This document shows positions 28,589-37,785 of a stretch of DNA of 64,000 nt, piece by piece. A program made the translations under genes and the position numbers. Numbering within the stretch: position 1 is the first letter of the stretch; every line of letters starts with the position of its first letter. Source of the DNA: Modicisalibacter luteus DSM 23508 (GTDB taxonomy: Bacteria > Pseudomonadota > Gammaproteobacteria > Pseudomonadales > Halomonadaceae); the NCBI RefSeq assembly GCF_000378505.1, contig NZ_KB899994.1:124001-188000 (forward strand), given 5' to 3'. The notes below the pieces were generated by a model. That model searched no databases. It was not told the origin of the DNA and saw nothing but the letters and a program-made list of their open reading frames with translations.

Positions 28589-29404
28589 CTATAGGTCGAG
28601 TTCGGCCCATACCGGCGCGTGATCCGAGGGCCGCTCCATGCCACGCAACACATAGTCGATGCCTGAATCCGTGACAAGCTCGGCCAAGGGCTGGCTCACC
28701 AGGATGTAATCGATGCGAAGGCCGCGTTTAGGGTCGCGCTCGAACCCTCGCGAGCGATAGTCGAACCAGCTGAAAAGATCATGTCTATCCGGATAGCAAA
28801 GCCGGTAACAGTCATGCATTCCCCATGATTTGATACGTCCCAGCCATTCTCGCTCGATCGGCTGAAAGCTGGTCTTGCCCTCACGCAACCAACGCTTGCG
28901 ACTGGGTTCGCCAATGCCGATGTCGATATCTTCCGGTGAGATATTGAAGTCGCCCATGACCGCGATGCGTTCCTCGGGGCGATGCGTATCTTCAAGGAGG
29001 CGCTGCATCTGGTTATAGAAACGCTCCTTGTTCGGGAATTTTGTCGGGTGGCTGATATTTTCGCCTTGAGGGAAATAACCGTTCCAGACGGTCATTGACT
29101 GGCCATCAGCTCCTGTGAGGCGGACACCAATCAGGCGGCGCTGGGCTTCTTCCCCATCGTCTGGAAATCCGTAGAAAACTTCCTCGGGTTCCTCGCGGCA
29201 GAGCAGGGCAACGCCGTAATGGCCCTTCTGGCCATGGAAGTGCACGTGGTAACCCAGCGCCCGCACGGCATCGGCAGGAAAATCGTCGTCCTGTACCTTG
29301 GTTTCCTGTAGACCAATCACATCCGGTGAATGAGTGGTCACAAGTGCTTCCAACTGGTGGAGCCGCGCACGAATACCGTTGATGTTGAAGGACACCAAGC
29401 GCAT
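28589..29404 (-). CDS. xthA: Exodeoxyribonuclease III
   Basis: AP endonuclease and 3'-5' exonuclease/phosphatase in base excision repair. It has 271 residues. Metal ligand Glu34 in LQETKV; Asp152 and Asn154 in [23 protein letters not shown]; and the catalytic His262 in [10 protein letters not shown]. Similarity to E. coli XthA runs from end to end. The start shares one base with the stop of the upstream small gene (TAATG on the minus strand), so the two are co-transcribed. Confidence 0.95.
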   Translation of the reverse strand: MRLVSFNINGIRARLHQLEALVTTHSPDVIGLQETKVQDDDFPADAVRALGYHVHFHGQKGHYGVALLCREEPEEVFYGFPDDGEEAQRRLIGVRLTGADGQSMTVWNGYFPQGENISHPTKFPNKERFYNQMQRLLEDTHRPEERIAVMGDFNISPEDIDIGIGEPSRKRWLREGKTSFQPIEREWLGRIKSWGMHDCYRLCYPDRHDLFSWFDYRSRGFERDPKRGLRIDYILVSQPLAELVTDSGIDYVLRGMERPSDHAPVWAELDL

Positions 29405-29649
29405 TACTCGTCTCCGTTTCTGTCGGTATTCCCTGGGCGGCCGTTGAGATCCAACAGAGGCGCTTCCTTTTGGCGGGCCTGCTTGCGAGCAGCTTGTGCC
29501 TTCCGCTGCTGCCGCTTTTTCTGGACGAACCGCCGTGAAGAGGTCACCTCGTCGGGATTTTCATGGCGCCACTTGCGATAGTCTTTGCGCCGACCGGTAC
29601 GCAGGGTCACCTTGTCGGCCAGTGAGCGCGTCTTCTTCTTGCGTGTCAT
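29404..29649 (-). CDS. Small highly basic protein upstream of xthA
   Basis: An 81-residue protein dominated by Lys, Arg and Gln ([20 protein letters not shown] at the start, a [18 protein letters not shown] run in the middle). AGGAAAGC lies before the ATG and its stop overlaps the xthA start, which supports translation. No family was recognised. The charge suggests nucleic-acid or ribosome binding, but that is inference only. Base use matches its neighbours. Confidence 0.7.
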   Translation of the reverse strand: MTRKKKTRSLADKVTLRTGRRKDYRKWRHENPDEVTSSRRFVQKKRQQRKAQAARKQARQKEAPLLDLNGRPGNTDRNGDE

Positions 29650-29748
29650 AGAGCTTTCCTGTGTTGGATGAGGGCGATTCTAACAGCTAGGCAGGAATGG
29701 CCGACAGTCACCTGCAAGTGTCGGGGACGCGCCCTGATTGCCAATGGC

Positions 29749-29757
29749 TGTTACAAT
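29749..29757 (+). promoter_or_regulatory. Extended -10 promoter for rhlB-dinG
   Basis: TGTTACAAT has the TGn extended -10 followed by TACAAT (5/6), about 50 bases before the rhlB ATG. No good -35 is seen, as expected for extended -10 promoters. Confidence 0.4.
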
Positions 29758-29806
29758 GGCGGCTTGTTTCTCCATCCATCGAATTCCGGAATAGAATCTC
29801 AAGCCT

Positions 29807-31081
29807 ATGAGTGAGTCGGAAAAGACACCAGCGCCGGCCCAGAACCGCAAACCCAAGCGTCGCCGGCGGAAGCCGCGCAGATCGCAGCCCAGCTGGGACT
29901 TGCGACAATTTCAGGTGGCGCCGGTTGCAGGCAAGTGGCGGTTCCATGACTTCGATCTACCGTTGCCGCTGATGCGGGCGATCCATGCCCTGGGGTTCGA
30001 ATACTGCACGCCGATTCAGGCAGAGGCGTTGGCCCATACATTGCTGGGTGGCGATGTGGTGGGCAAGGCCCAGACAGGTACCGGCAAGACGGCGGCCTTC
30101 CTGATTTCCATGTTGGCCTACTTCCTCGAAGAGGAAGTCCCTGACGGGCAATTGCCGGGTGCGCCGCGCGCATTGATCGTGGCACCGACACGGGAACTGG
30201 CCCTGCAGATTGAAAAGGATGCCAAGGCCCTGGCGCGCTTCACGTCACTTAACGTGGCCAGCGTGGTTGGTGGCATGGACTACCAGAAGCAGCGCGACAG
30301 CCTGGGGAAGAAGCTCGATATCCTCGTGGCTACGCCTGGAAGATTGCTGGATTTCCATCAGAAGCGTGACATCGACTTGAGCCAGGTCGAAGTGCTAGTG
30401 CTCGACGAAGCGGATCGCATGTTGTCGATGGGTTTCATCCCGGACGTCAAGCGCATCATCCGCTACACGCCCAAAAAGGAAGAACGTCAGACCTTCCTAT
30501 TCTCGGCAACGTTTACCCCGGATATCCTCAATCTCGCTAGCCAGTGGACGCATCAGCCAGCCCACGTCGAAATCGAGGTGACCGTTGATAACGCAGCGCA
30601 CATCGATCAGCGGGTTTACCTCGTCAGCGATGATGACAAGCAGCGTTTACTGGTAAACCTGCTCAAGCAAGAGGACTTCGAGCGCGTTATGGTGTTCGGC
30701 AATCGCCGTGATCTGGTTCGTAAGCTGGACGATCTACTGCGCAAGGCCGATATCAATGTAGCAATGCTGTCCGGGGATGTACCTCAGAATCAGCGCATCA
30801 AGACTCTCGAGCGTTTTCGCGAAGGTGAGGTATCGGTACTGGTTGCTACCGATGTGGCCGGTCGCGGCATTCATATCGATGATGTCAGTCATGTCATCAA
30901 TTACACGCTGCCGGAAGATCCCGAAGACTACGTTCATCGCATCGGGCGTACCGGGCGAGCCGGGGCCAAGGGTGTGTCGATCAGCTTCGTGGGTGAGGAG
31001 GATGCCTTTTCGCTTCCCGAAATCGAGAGCTACATCAATGACAAGCTTCCCTGCGAGCATCCGCCCGAAGGGATGCTCTGA
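29807..31081 (+). CDS. rhlB: DEAD-box RNA helicase RhlB
   Basis: ATP-dependent RNA helicase that unwinds structured RNA, in E. coli as part of the RNase E degradosome. It has 424 residues. A basic N-terminal tail (about 14-26) precedes the Q motif; AQTGTGKT at 88-95; PTREL; TPGR; DEAD at 200-203; FSAT; and [10 protein letters not shown] near 370. [18 protein letters not shown]-like sequence points to RhlB rather than RhlE or SrmB. The Shine-Dalgarno is weak. dinG follows after eight bases. Confidence 0.9.
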   Translation: MSESEKTPAPAQNRKPKRRRRKPRRSQPSWDLRQFQVAPVAGKWRFHDFDLPLPLMRAIHALGFEYCTPIQAEALAHTLLGGDVVGKAQTGTGKTAAFLISMLAYFLEEEVPDGQLPGAPRALIVAPTRELALQIEKDAKALARFTSLNVASVVGGMDYQKQRDSLGKKLDILVATPGRLLDFHQKRDIDLSQVEVLVLDEADRMLSMGFIPDVKRIIRYTPKKEERQTFLFSATFTPDILNLASQWTHQPAHVEIEVTVDNAAHIDQRVYLVSDDDKQRLLVNLLKQEDFERVMVFGNRRDLVRKLDDLLRKADINVAMLSGDVPQNQRIKTLERFREGEVSVLVATDVAGRGIHIDDVSHVINYTLPEDPEDYVHRIGRTGRAGAKGVSISFVGEEDAFSLPEIESYINDKLPCEHPPEGML

Positions 31082-31089
31082 GAAAAGCC

Positions 31090-33228
31090 ATGCTCAAAGA
31101 GTCCCTGAAGGACGAGATCCAAACCGCGTATCGTCGGGTCCTGGAGGGGCTCGAGCTGACTCCGCGCTACGGACAGCGGCTGATGATCGCCGAGATTGCA
31201 CGGACCCTGGCATCCATAGAGACAGACGATAGCGGGCGCCGCCTATCCAATGAGCATATCTGCGTGCTCGAAGCCGGGACGGGGACAGGCAAGACGCTGG
31301 CCTACCTGTTGTCGGCACTACCGGTGGCTCAGGCGCGCGGCAAACGGCTCGTTGTTTCGACAGCCACGGTGGCGCTGCAGGAACAGGTGCTGTATCAGGA
31401 TTTGCCTGCGCTCAAGAAGCATAGCGGCCTGTCGTTCAACTATGCCTTGGCCAAGGGCCGAGGACGCTATCTGTGTGTAGCCAAGCTGGATCAGGCCATG
31501 GACGGCGTCGAGGAAAACCCCACGCTGTCTCTGTTCGAACAGGCGCTCGAATCCCGCGACGGGGACGATTTTCATGTATTGGTGCAGGAACTGGCGGAAG
31601 CGTACGGCAATGGCCGCTGGGAAGGAGATCGAGACAGTTGGCCTGGTGCCATCGAGAATGGCCAGTGGCGACGCCTGACGACCGATCATCGGCAGTGTAC
31701 CAATCGCCGCTGTAGCCATTTCAGTGCCTGTGCCTTCTTCCGGGCACGACGGCATCTCGATCAAGCTGATGTCATCGTTGCCAACCATGACCTGGTCCTG
31801 GCGGATCTGGCGTTGGGCGGTGGCATCGTGCTGCCGTCGCCCAAAGACTGTATCTATGTCTTCGATGAAGGGCACCATCTGCCGGACAAGGCGCTCGAAC
31901 ATTTCTACCATCGCTTTGGTGTCAATGCCACGTTGCGCTGGTTGCGTACCCTCAAGAAATCGCTGACCGAGTTGAACGCGGCGCTTGCCTCCCAGCCAAC
32001 GCTGGCACGGCTGTTGGCGGGTTTCCCCGAGCTGATTGCAGCGCTTGAGCCTCGCCTCGGAGAGGCCTATGCGCTAGGGCACCAGATTGCCGAGCTACCC
32101 CATGGCTCGGGAGAAGAATCCCGGCATCATCGTTTCGCGATGGGGCGAGCGCCTGAGCCGCTGCGTGAGCTGGCATCGGCCTTGGTCGTGCCGTTTGCCG
32201 AGCTGTCGCGCAACATGGAAACCATGGCCGATATCCTGCGTGAAAGCCTCGATCCGGACAAGTCGACCGGGCTGGCAAAAGAGCAGGCCGAGCCTTGGTT
32301 GCCATTGGTGGCCCTGTTGCATGGACGTGCCCTGGAAGCCCATGCCTTGTGGCAGGCCATGGCCGCGGATGACAGGGAGGGAGAGCCACCGCAGGCCCGA
32401 TGGATGACCTTCGAGCAGCAAGGGGGGGATAATGAGCTGACTTTTTCGGCCAGCCCCGTCTCGGCGGCAGAAACCCTGGCTCGCTATCTGTGGGGCAGCT
32501 GCTTTGGGGCAGTCATTACTTCTGCGACGCTGACGGCACTAGGCCGGTTCGAGCGCCTCCAGGAGCGTGCCGGGCTGGCCAATCGCTATCGCTACCAGCG
32601 GTTGCCGAGCCCTTTCGACTATTCCAAGGCTGTACTGAGTATCCCTCAGATAGCTGTCGACCCAGTGGATCGCGAATCCCATGAGCGGGCCATAGTTGAC
32701 TTCGTCAGCTCGTTGGAAGCGACCGAAGCGGTACTGATGCTGTTCTCCTCGCGGGCGCAAATGCGTGCCGTGGAGAAGGCATTGTCTCGTACGCAACAGG
32801 AGGATCGAGTCCTTTCCCAGGATCGGCTTCCAAAGCGCGAACTCATCGAGCGTCATCGTAAGCGAGTCGATGCTGGCGAGGGCAGCATCATCTTTGGCCT
32901 CGCCAGCTTCGCTGAGGGTATTGATCTGCCTGGGGATTATCTGACCCATGTGGTCATCACACGGTTGCCTTTTGCCGTACCTGACGATCCGGTCGGCGCC
33001 ACCATGGCCGAATGGATCGAGAGTCGAGGCGGGAATCCATTCATGCGCATTTCGGTACCTGATGCTTCGATCAAACTGGTTCAGGCTTGTGGTCGGTTGA
33101 TCCGCAAGGAAGCCGATCAAGGACGTATCACGCTATTGGATCGACGCGTACTTACGCGTCGTTATGGTCGGGCTTTACTCGATTCATTGCCTCCATTCCA
33201 GCGCGAGATCGATGGTGTGATGCAGTGA
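31090..33228 (+). CDS. dinG: ATP-dependent DNA helicase DinG
   Basis: Iron-sulfur superfamily 2 helicase (XPD-like) that unwinds forked DNA, D-loops and R-loops. It has 712 residues against 716 in E. coli. Walker A is in EAGTGTGKT (61-69). Cluster cysteines are Cys129, Cys203, Cys208 and Cys214, with exactly the spacing of E. coli (120, 194, 199, 205). The DEGH box is in VFDEGHHL. In E. coli the gene is SOS-controlled; here it is tightly linked behind rhlB and no LexA site was seen. Confidence 0.94.
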   Translation: MLKESLKDEIQTAYRRVLEGLELTPRYGQRLMIAEIARTLASIETDDSGRRLSNEHICVLEAGTGTGKTLAYLLSALPVAQARGKRLVVSTATVALQEQVLYQDLPALKKHSGLSFNYALAKGRGRYLCVAKLDQAMDGVEENPTLSLFEQALESRDGDDFHVLVQELAEAYGNGRWEGDRDSWPGAIENGQWRRLTTDHRQCTNRRCSHFSACAFFRARRHLDQADVIVANHDLVLADLALGGGIVLPSPKDCIYVFDEGHHLPDKALEHFYHRFGVNATLRWLRTLKKSLTELNAALASQPTLARLLAGFPELIAALEPRLGEAYALGHQIAELPHGSGEESRHHRFAMGRAPEPLRELASALVVPFAELSRNMETMADILRESLDPDKSTGLAKEQAEPWLPLVALLHGRALEAHALWQAMAADDREGEPPQARWMTFEQQGGDNELTFSASPVSAAETLARYLWGSCFGAVITSATLTALGRFERLQERAGLANRYRYQRLPSPFDYSKAVLSIPQIAVDPVDRESHERAIVDFVSSLEATEAVLMLFSSRAQMRAVEKALSRTQQEDRVLSQDRLPKRELIERHRKRVDAGEGSIIFGLASFAEGIDLPGDYLTHVVITRLPFAVPDDPVGATMAEWIESRGGNPFMRISVPDASIKLVQACGRLIRKEADQGRITLLDRRVLTRRYGRALLDSLPPFQREIDGVMQ

Positions 33229-33274
33229 TCGTTGCCGCTGGTTATGGCTAGCGAGTAAAGGTGCAGATACGTAG

Positions 33275-33302
33275 AAGGCCTGCCATTTCTGGCAGGCCTT
33301 TT
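33275..33302 (+). terminator. Intrinsic terminator after dinG
   Basis: AAGGCCTGCCA (33275-33285) pairs perfectly with 33290-33300 around TTTC, followed by TT and, after GGG, more Ts. It also lies downstream of the convergent DAHP synthase gene. Confidence 0.8.
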
Positions 33303-33326
33303 GGGTTTGGTCGGCCCTGGTTTGCG

Positions 33327-34403
33327 TTATACGCTACGGCGCTGGGCCAGGACCGGCTTGAGCTTTTCTGCCATCTGATGGAAGGTTTTCTCTGTCGTTT
33401 CCCAGTCGATGCATGCATCGGTAATCGAAACGCCGTATTTCAGTTGGCTGCGGTCCTCGGGAATTTTCTGGTTCCCCCAGCCGAGGTGGGACTCGACCAT
33501 CAATCCCATGATGGATCGATTGCCTTCGAGGATCTGGTTGGTGACGTTTTCCAGGACCAGAGGTTGTAACGCAGGATCCTTGTTGGAGTTGGCATGCGAG
33601 CAGTCGATCATGATGTTGGCGCCGAGGCCGGCCTTGTTGAGTTCCTGCTCCGCCAGCGCCACGCTGACGCTATCGTAATTGGGCTTGCCGTTGCCACCCC
33701 GCAAGACGACATGGCCGTATGCATTGCCGCGGGTGCGGATGATGGCGACTTTGCCGGTCTGGTCGATCCCCAGAAAATTGTGAGGATGGGCGACGGACTG
33801 CAGGGCATTGACAGCGACATCGAGACTGCCATCGGTGCCGTTCTTGAAGCCGACCGGGGAAGACAGGCCGGACGCCATCTCGCGGTGGGTTTGTGACTCG
33901 GTGGTACGTGCACCGACGGCCGACCAACTGATACAGTCCTGTAAATACTGCGGAGAGATCGGATCAAGGGCTTCGGTCGCGAGTGGAAGGCCCATTTCGG
34001 CCAACTCTACCAGCAGTCCGCGCGCGATATGTAAGCCTTCCTCGATCTCGAAGGAATCGTTAAGGTGCGGGTCATTGATCAACCCCTTCCAGCCGACAGT
34101 AGTGCGCGGCTTTTCGAAGTAGACGCGCATGACGATGTACAGCGAATCCTTTACCTCGTCGGCCAGGACCCTCAGGCGACGGGCATACTCCTTGGCGGCT
34201 TCCACGTCATGGATCGAGCAGGGGCCCACCACTACGATCAGGCGGGGGTCATCGCCATCGAGAATGCGCTGGATGGTCTGCCGGCCCTCGAGGACCGTTG
34301 TTTCCGCTGCTTCGGTCAAGGGGATCTCACGCTTCAGATCTTCTGGCGTGATCAGGACGTCCTGGGCCAGGACGTTGATGTTATTAACTTGCTGTTCTGA
34401 CAT
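33327..34403 (-). CDS. aroG: 3-deoxy-7-phosphoheptulonate synthase (class I)
   Basis: First enzyme of the shikimate pathway, joining PEP and erythrose 4-phosphate. It has 358 residues. VVVGPCSIHD near 58-67 is the PEP-binding hallmark; RVYFEKPRTTVGWKGLINDP and GARTTESQTHRE follow; IDCSHANSNK and MVESHLGWGNQ carry metal ligands. The class is clear, but which amino acid inhibits it (Phe, Tyr or Trp) cannot be told by eye, so the symbol is a best guess between aroF, aroG and aroH. AGG lies before the ATG. Confidence 0.9.
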   Translation of the reverse strand: MSEQQVNNINVLAQDVLITPEDLKREIPLTEAAETTVLEGRQTIQRILDGDDPRLIVVVGPCSIHDVEAAKEYARRLRVLADEVKDSLYIVMRVYFEKPRTTVGWKGLINDPHLNDSFEIEEGLHIARGLLVELAEMGLPLATEALDPISPQYLQDCISWSAVGARTTESQTHREMASGLSSPVGFKNGTDGSLDVAVNALQSVAHPHNFLGIDQTGKVAIIRTRGNAYGHVVLRGGNGKPNYDSVSVALAEQELNKAGLGANIMIDCSHANSNKDPALQPLVLENVTNQILEGNRSIMGLMVESHLGWGNQKIPEDRSQLKYGVSITDACIDWETTEKTFHQMAEKLKPVLAQRRSV

Positions 34404-34445
34404 TCAGCTACCTGTAACTGTTCGCGCTGGAAGGGAATGTTGTCT

Positions 34446-34475
34446 ACTATCGCGCGTTGGCTAACAAGAAATCAA
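34446..34475 (-). promoter_or_regulatory. Possible promoter of the DAHP synthase gene
   Basis: On the minus strand TTGATT (34470-34475) and GATAGT (34446-34451) are 18 bases apart, about 43 bases before the ATG. Each hexamer matches consensus at 4/6. Confidence 0.35.
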
Positions 34476-34689
34476 TGCCGGTGGAGTGAAAGCGGTCCGG
34501 TCGGTGCTTGCTGGGCGCGGTCTACCGACAAACTTGAAGGCATTTCAATAAACAGGAACACTTGTGTTAACGATGACCAGCACGGGGCCGCAGACTGACT
34601 CCATGATCCTGAAGCGAACCATGTCACTCATGAATGACCCCCAGTGCGCTGTGCACGCGCCCCGTCCAGCCCGCAAAGGGAGAGGGTGA

Positions 34690-35295
34690 ATGGGCAATAG
34701 GGAAACCGATCAACAACTTGTGGAAAGGGCTCAGCAAGGGGATACGCGAGCATTCGACCTGCTGGTAAAGAAGTATCAACACAAGATTATTGGCCTGATC
34801 GGTCGCTACGTGCATGACCATGCCGAGGTGCAGGACGTTGCCCAGGAAGCTTTCATCAAGGCCTACCGGGCGTTGGACAAGTTTCGCTCCGAAAGCGCCT
34901 TTTATACCTGGATGTACCGAATTGCCATCAACACGGCCAAGAACCACCTGGTCTCCAAGGGGCGTCGTCCACCCGGCAGTGACCTGGACATTGGCGATGC
35001 AGAAGTCCTTGACCAGAGCGGTCGCCTATCGGACATCGAGACACCCGAAGCGTCTGCGTCACGCGACCAGCTTGAGGCGGCTGTTTTCGAGGCGCTTGAG
35101 AATCTGCCCGAGGATTTACGCACAGCGATTACGCTTCGTGAACTCGATGGTCTGTCGTACGAAGATATCGCTAACATCATGCAGTGCCCTGTGGGTACGG
35201 TTCGTTCGCGTATTTTTCGCGCACGTGAAGCCGTGGATAAGCATATCCAACCCTACGTAAGTACAGCGCGTACCAAGGATGCGATACAGGAATGA
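34690..35295 (+). CDS. rpoE: RNA polymerase sigma-E / AlgU factor
   Basis: ECF sigma factor for envelope stress. It has 201 residues. Region 2 holds QDVAQEAFIKAYRALDKF and FYTWMYRIAINTAKN; region 4 holds LPEDLRTAITLRELDGLSYEDIA and GTVRSRIFRAREAV. It is close to Pseudomonas AlgU and E. coli RpoE. GGGAGAGG precedes the ATG. The 286 bases upstream hold no recognised gene, and I saw no clear sigma-E promoter there, unlike the usual autoregulated case. rseA, rseB, rseC and a DegP protease follow. Confidence 0.96.
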   Translation: MGNRETDQQLVERAQQGDTRAFDLLVKKYQHKIIGLIGRYVHDHAEVQDVAQEAFIKAYRALDKFRSESAFYTWMYRIAINTAKNHLVSKGRRPPGSDLDIGDAEVLDQSGRLSDIETPEASASRDQLEAAVFEALENLPEDLRTAITLRELDGLSYEDIANIMQCPVGTVRSRIFRAREAVDKHIQPYVSTARTKDAIQE

Positions 35296-35321
35296 CGGTG
35301 AAATTTTTTCGTGCCATAAAT

Positions 35322-35348
35322 GAACTGTCCAGAGCTAAAGACGTCTCA
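35322..35348 (+). promoter_or_regulatory. Possible sigma-E promoter before rseA
   Basis: GAACTG (35322-35327), 16 bases, then TCTCA (35344-35348) resembles the sigma-E pattern GAACTT-N16-TCTGA with one mismatch in each element. It lies in the 189-base gap between rpoE and rseA. Confidence 0.35.
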
Positions 35349-35484
35349 AGAGTGTTCGTACCTCACGGTGCGAGGGAGAGGGTGCCAGCATCCTGAGGGT
35401 GCTCGGGCATGGTTCGTATCATGTTGATAATAATGGATCGGAGTGACTCCGACCGATCGCATTGGCGAGTATGAGGGTGTGAGG

Positions 35485-36183
35485 ATGAAGGACAATCTGC
35501 GTGAATCACTGTCCGCGTTGATGGACAATGAAGGCGATGAGCTCGAATTGCGGCGCGTACTAAGGGTTCTCGACGATTCGCCTGATACCGCTGAGCACTG
35601 GCGCCGCTATCATCTGGCCCGCAGTCTCATGCAGCGTGATCGCGACATAGATGTCAGCACCGATCTGTCAGCGGGCATCATGGCTCGCATCAAGGATGAA
35701 CCTGTTCCCCGCGCTGCCAATACTTCCCGGCAGGTGCGTCGTCAAGGCTCGCTCTCCTTTGCAGGGAGCGCTGCAGTCGCCGCGACTGTCTCTCTGATGG
35801 TAATTACCGGCGTCCAGTTTTATAACGGGATGGACGTTGCTGGAACATCCGAAGTGGCAAGCCGCAACATCGAGAACGCACCGTCTTCGACGATAGCGCC
35901 CGCGTCCATGGGGGCGGATTCATTGAGTACACCGGTTGACATGCCACTGTTCCAGACTTCGCCGATGCTAGGCAACGGCCTCATGTCAGTTGGTGCCGGT
36001 GATGACAGTGCGCCCTTGTTCATGTCCCCGAATCAGCGCCAGTCTCAACGTGCAGATCTCGAACAGGCCCGGCTTCTTCAGTCTTACCTTGATCGCCATG
36101 CCGATGGGGCCGCCTATCGCTCCGGAGAAGCCTGGATGCCGCTGCTGCGGGCATCTGCACAGGAATCGCTGAGTACCCGTTGA
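35485..36183 (+). CDS. rseA: Anti-sigma-E factor RseA/MucA
   Basis: Inner-membrane anti-sigma factor that holds sigma-E until stress proteolysis. From the ATG at 35485 it has 232 residues: N-terminal cytoplasmic sigma-binding domain (MKDNLRESLSALMDNEGDEL, typical), membrane segment at about 92-113, then a periplasmic part. An upstream in-frame start (35443) is possible but adds a non-family tail. The 189-base gap after rpoE is long for this locus. It shares one base with rseB. Confidence 0.9.
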   Translation: MKDNLRESLSALMDNEGDELELRRVLRVLDDSPDTAEHWRRYHLARSLMQRDRDIDVSTDLSAGIMARIKDEPVPRAANTSRQVRRQGSLSFAGSAAVAATVSLMVITGVQFYNGMDVAGTSEVASRNIENAPSSTIAPASMGADSLSTPVDMPLFQTSPMLGNGLMSVGAGDDSAPLFMSPNQRQSQRADLEQARLLQSYLDRHADGAAYRSGEAWMPLLRASAQESLSTR

Positions 36184-37166
36184 TGGTCAGGTCGCGCTTC
36201 GTTGCCTGTACGGCTGTGACGATATGCTTGATGTTCCTTGCGGTATCGGCCAGTGCCGAGTCCAGTAAGGGCTTCGATTGTCCGCAACTCGCTGATAAGC
36301 CCGCGCCATCCACGGCAACCGAATGGTTGAAGCGGAGTATGCTGGCGGGACATTGTTATATCTTTCAGGCACGTGCCGTTCGCATAAGTCGCGAAGGTGT
36401 CAGGACGCTGGCGCTTTCCCATGATGTTCGCAATGGGGTTGTCCGTGAGGTGGCCAGCTATCTTGATGGCCCACCCGTGGTTTATGAGAGACATGGCAAG
36501 ATCGTCGGGAGCGGAAATAGCAGCAGAAAGGGGATAAATCCAACCGCGCCGTTATTAGATGCTGAGCGTGTCGGGCAATTTTATCGTTTGACGCTGGGGG
36601 GCGAAGAGAGGATTGCGGGAAGGCGTAGTATCCGCTTGGATATAGAGCCCTTGGATAGTCTTCGTTATGGCCATCGTTTGTGGTTGGACATTCAGACTGG
36701 GCTTCCCCTGAAACAGGTATTGCTCGATATCGATGGCCGCATTCTTGAGACTTTTCAGATGACCGAGCTTGTCGATCCGACGCTTTACGATCAATCGGTC
36801 TCTTTCGAAACATTGGGTTCCCGTCCAGAAGGGCCATGGCAGCCTGGCTGGTTGCCCTCGGGATACCAACTTTCGCCTCTCCCCGATAGCGGGGAGGCGC
36901 CAGGGAGTGCTCTGTCGCATCGCCTGTTTAGCGATGGCCTGTCGAGTTTTAGCCTGTTCATCGAGCCATTGTCTGGCAATTCGCCTGCCTTACGACCAGG
37001 TCTGCATCGTCTCGGTATTTCCTACGCTGCTGTCCGACATCTGCCCTTTAATGGCCGCTTGATGCAAATCGTGGTGATGGGGGAGTTGCCCCCGCAGGTC
37101 CTGGTGCGTGTTGCGGCGGAGTTGCAGTTCCAGCCTGATTCCTCGGACATAGAGCCTGAGTCGTGA
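36183..37166 (+). CDS. rseB: Periplasmic sigma-E regulator RseB/MucB
   Basis: Periplasmic protein that binds RseA and shields it from DegS until it senses misfolded porins or lipopolysaccharide. It has 327 residues with a signal peptide ending SASA (about residue 24), then two lipid-binding-like domains. EWLKRSMLAGHCYIFQA near 46-62 and LETFQMTELVD near 182 fit the family. A TTG one codon upstream is open but the ATG overlapping the rseA stop (TGATG) is the better start. Confidence 0.9.
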   Translation: MVRSRFVACTAVTICLMFLAVSASAESSKGFDCPQLADKPAPSTATEWLKRSMLAGHCYIFQARAVRISREGVRTLALSHDVRNGVVREVASYLDGPPVVYERHGKIVGSGNSSRKGINPTAPLLDAERVGQFYRLTLGGEERIAGRRSIRLDIEPLDSLRYGHRLWLDIQTGLPLKQVLLDIDGRILETFQMTELVDPTLYDQSVSFETLGSRPEGPWQPGWLPSGYQLSPLPDSGEAPGSALSHRLFSDGLSSFSLFIEPLSGNSPALRPGLHRLGISYAAVRHLPFNGRLMQIVVMGELPPQVLVRVAAELQFQPDSSDIEPES

Positions 37167-37170
37167 CACT

Positions 37171-37626
37171 GTGACGGAGCGTGGTGCGGATGCAGCCTGG
37201 TTGGACACGCCTGCCTTGGTGGTGGATGTGTTTGCCGGTGGCGTCTGGGTCGAAACGTTGCAGCAGGCAAGTTGCCATGGCTGTACCGGGCGCACTTCTT
37301 GCGGTATGGGATTACTGTCTCGCTGGCGATCCCATCCTCGGCTGCAGATTGCTACTCCGGGTACGTATCAGGTTGGCGATATCGTGCGCGTCAGGATTCC
37401 TGTGCGCGGATTCTTGAGTGCCGCCCTCACGGTGTACGCATGGCCGCTAGGTCTTGCCCTGGTGTCGGGAGGGGTGGCAGAAACATTATCCACGCCGGGG
37501 CATGTCATCGTACCGCTGGTGTTCGTTGGCGGGCTCTTGTTCGGTGTGTGTATTGCTCGATGGATTGGCTGGCGCTGGAGTCATCGTTATCGACCGCACC
37601 TACTGGTGGACAAGGCGTCGACTTGA
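37171..37626 (+). CDS. rseC: SoxR-reducing/sigma-E regulator RseC/MucC
   Basis: Inner-membrane protein of 151 residues with the RseC/MucC layout: N-terminal cytoplasmic part with a cysteine-rich motif (SCHGCTGRTSCGMG, about 34-47), two membrane segments (about 84-104 and 109-131), and a short basic tail. Members modulate sigma-E and belong to the SoxR-reducing complex. The start is GTG at 37171 with only a weak upstream GAG. It ends the rpoE-rseABC run. Confidence 0.87.
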   Translation: MTERGADAAWLDTPALVVDVFAGGVWVETLQQASCHGCTGRTSCGMGLLSRWRSHPRLQIATPGTYQVGDIVRVRIPVRGFLSAALTVYAWPLGLALVSGGVAETLSTPGHVIVPLVFVGGLLFGVCIARWIGWRWSHRYRPHLLVDKAST

Positions 37627-37656
37627 TCAGACATTTATGATTTTGCCCGCCATGAT

Positions 37657-37683
37657 GAACTCTTTTCTTGCCTTGCTATCAAA
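37657..37683 (+). promoter_or_regulatory. Sigma-E promoter for the DegP/MucD protease gene
   Basis: GAACTC (37657-37662), a 16-base spacer and TCAAA (37679-37683) match the sigma-E promoter consensus (GGAACTT-N16-TCnnA style) closely. It lies about 100 bases before the protease ATG, so the protease can be induced independently of rseC. Confidence 0.7.
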
Positions 37684-37785
37684 CGTGGCGTTCCGAGCGT
37701 TAACGAGTCGTTCCGGGCTCGCCAACCTCTGGTAATGACAAGAGTGTAATTAGCTAAGCTCAAGAGCACGAAGCAGGAGTACCCA

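Noticed and set aside
31090-31120. LexA/SOS control of dinG as in E. coli
   Set aside because: Only eight bases separate it from rhlB and no CTGT-N8-ACAG palindrome was seen there or before rhlB.
34404-34689. Sigma-E promoter before rpoE
   Set aside because: Several GAAC and AACTT words were checked, but none has a TCnnA element 16-17 bases downstream.
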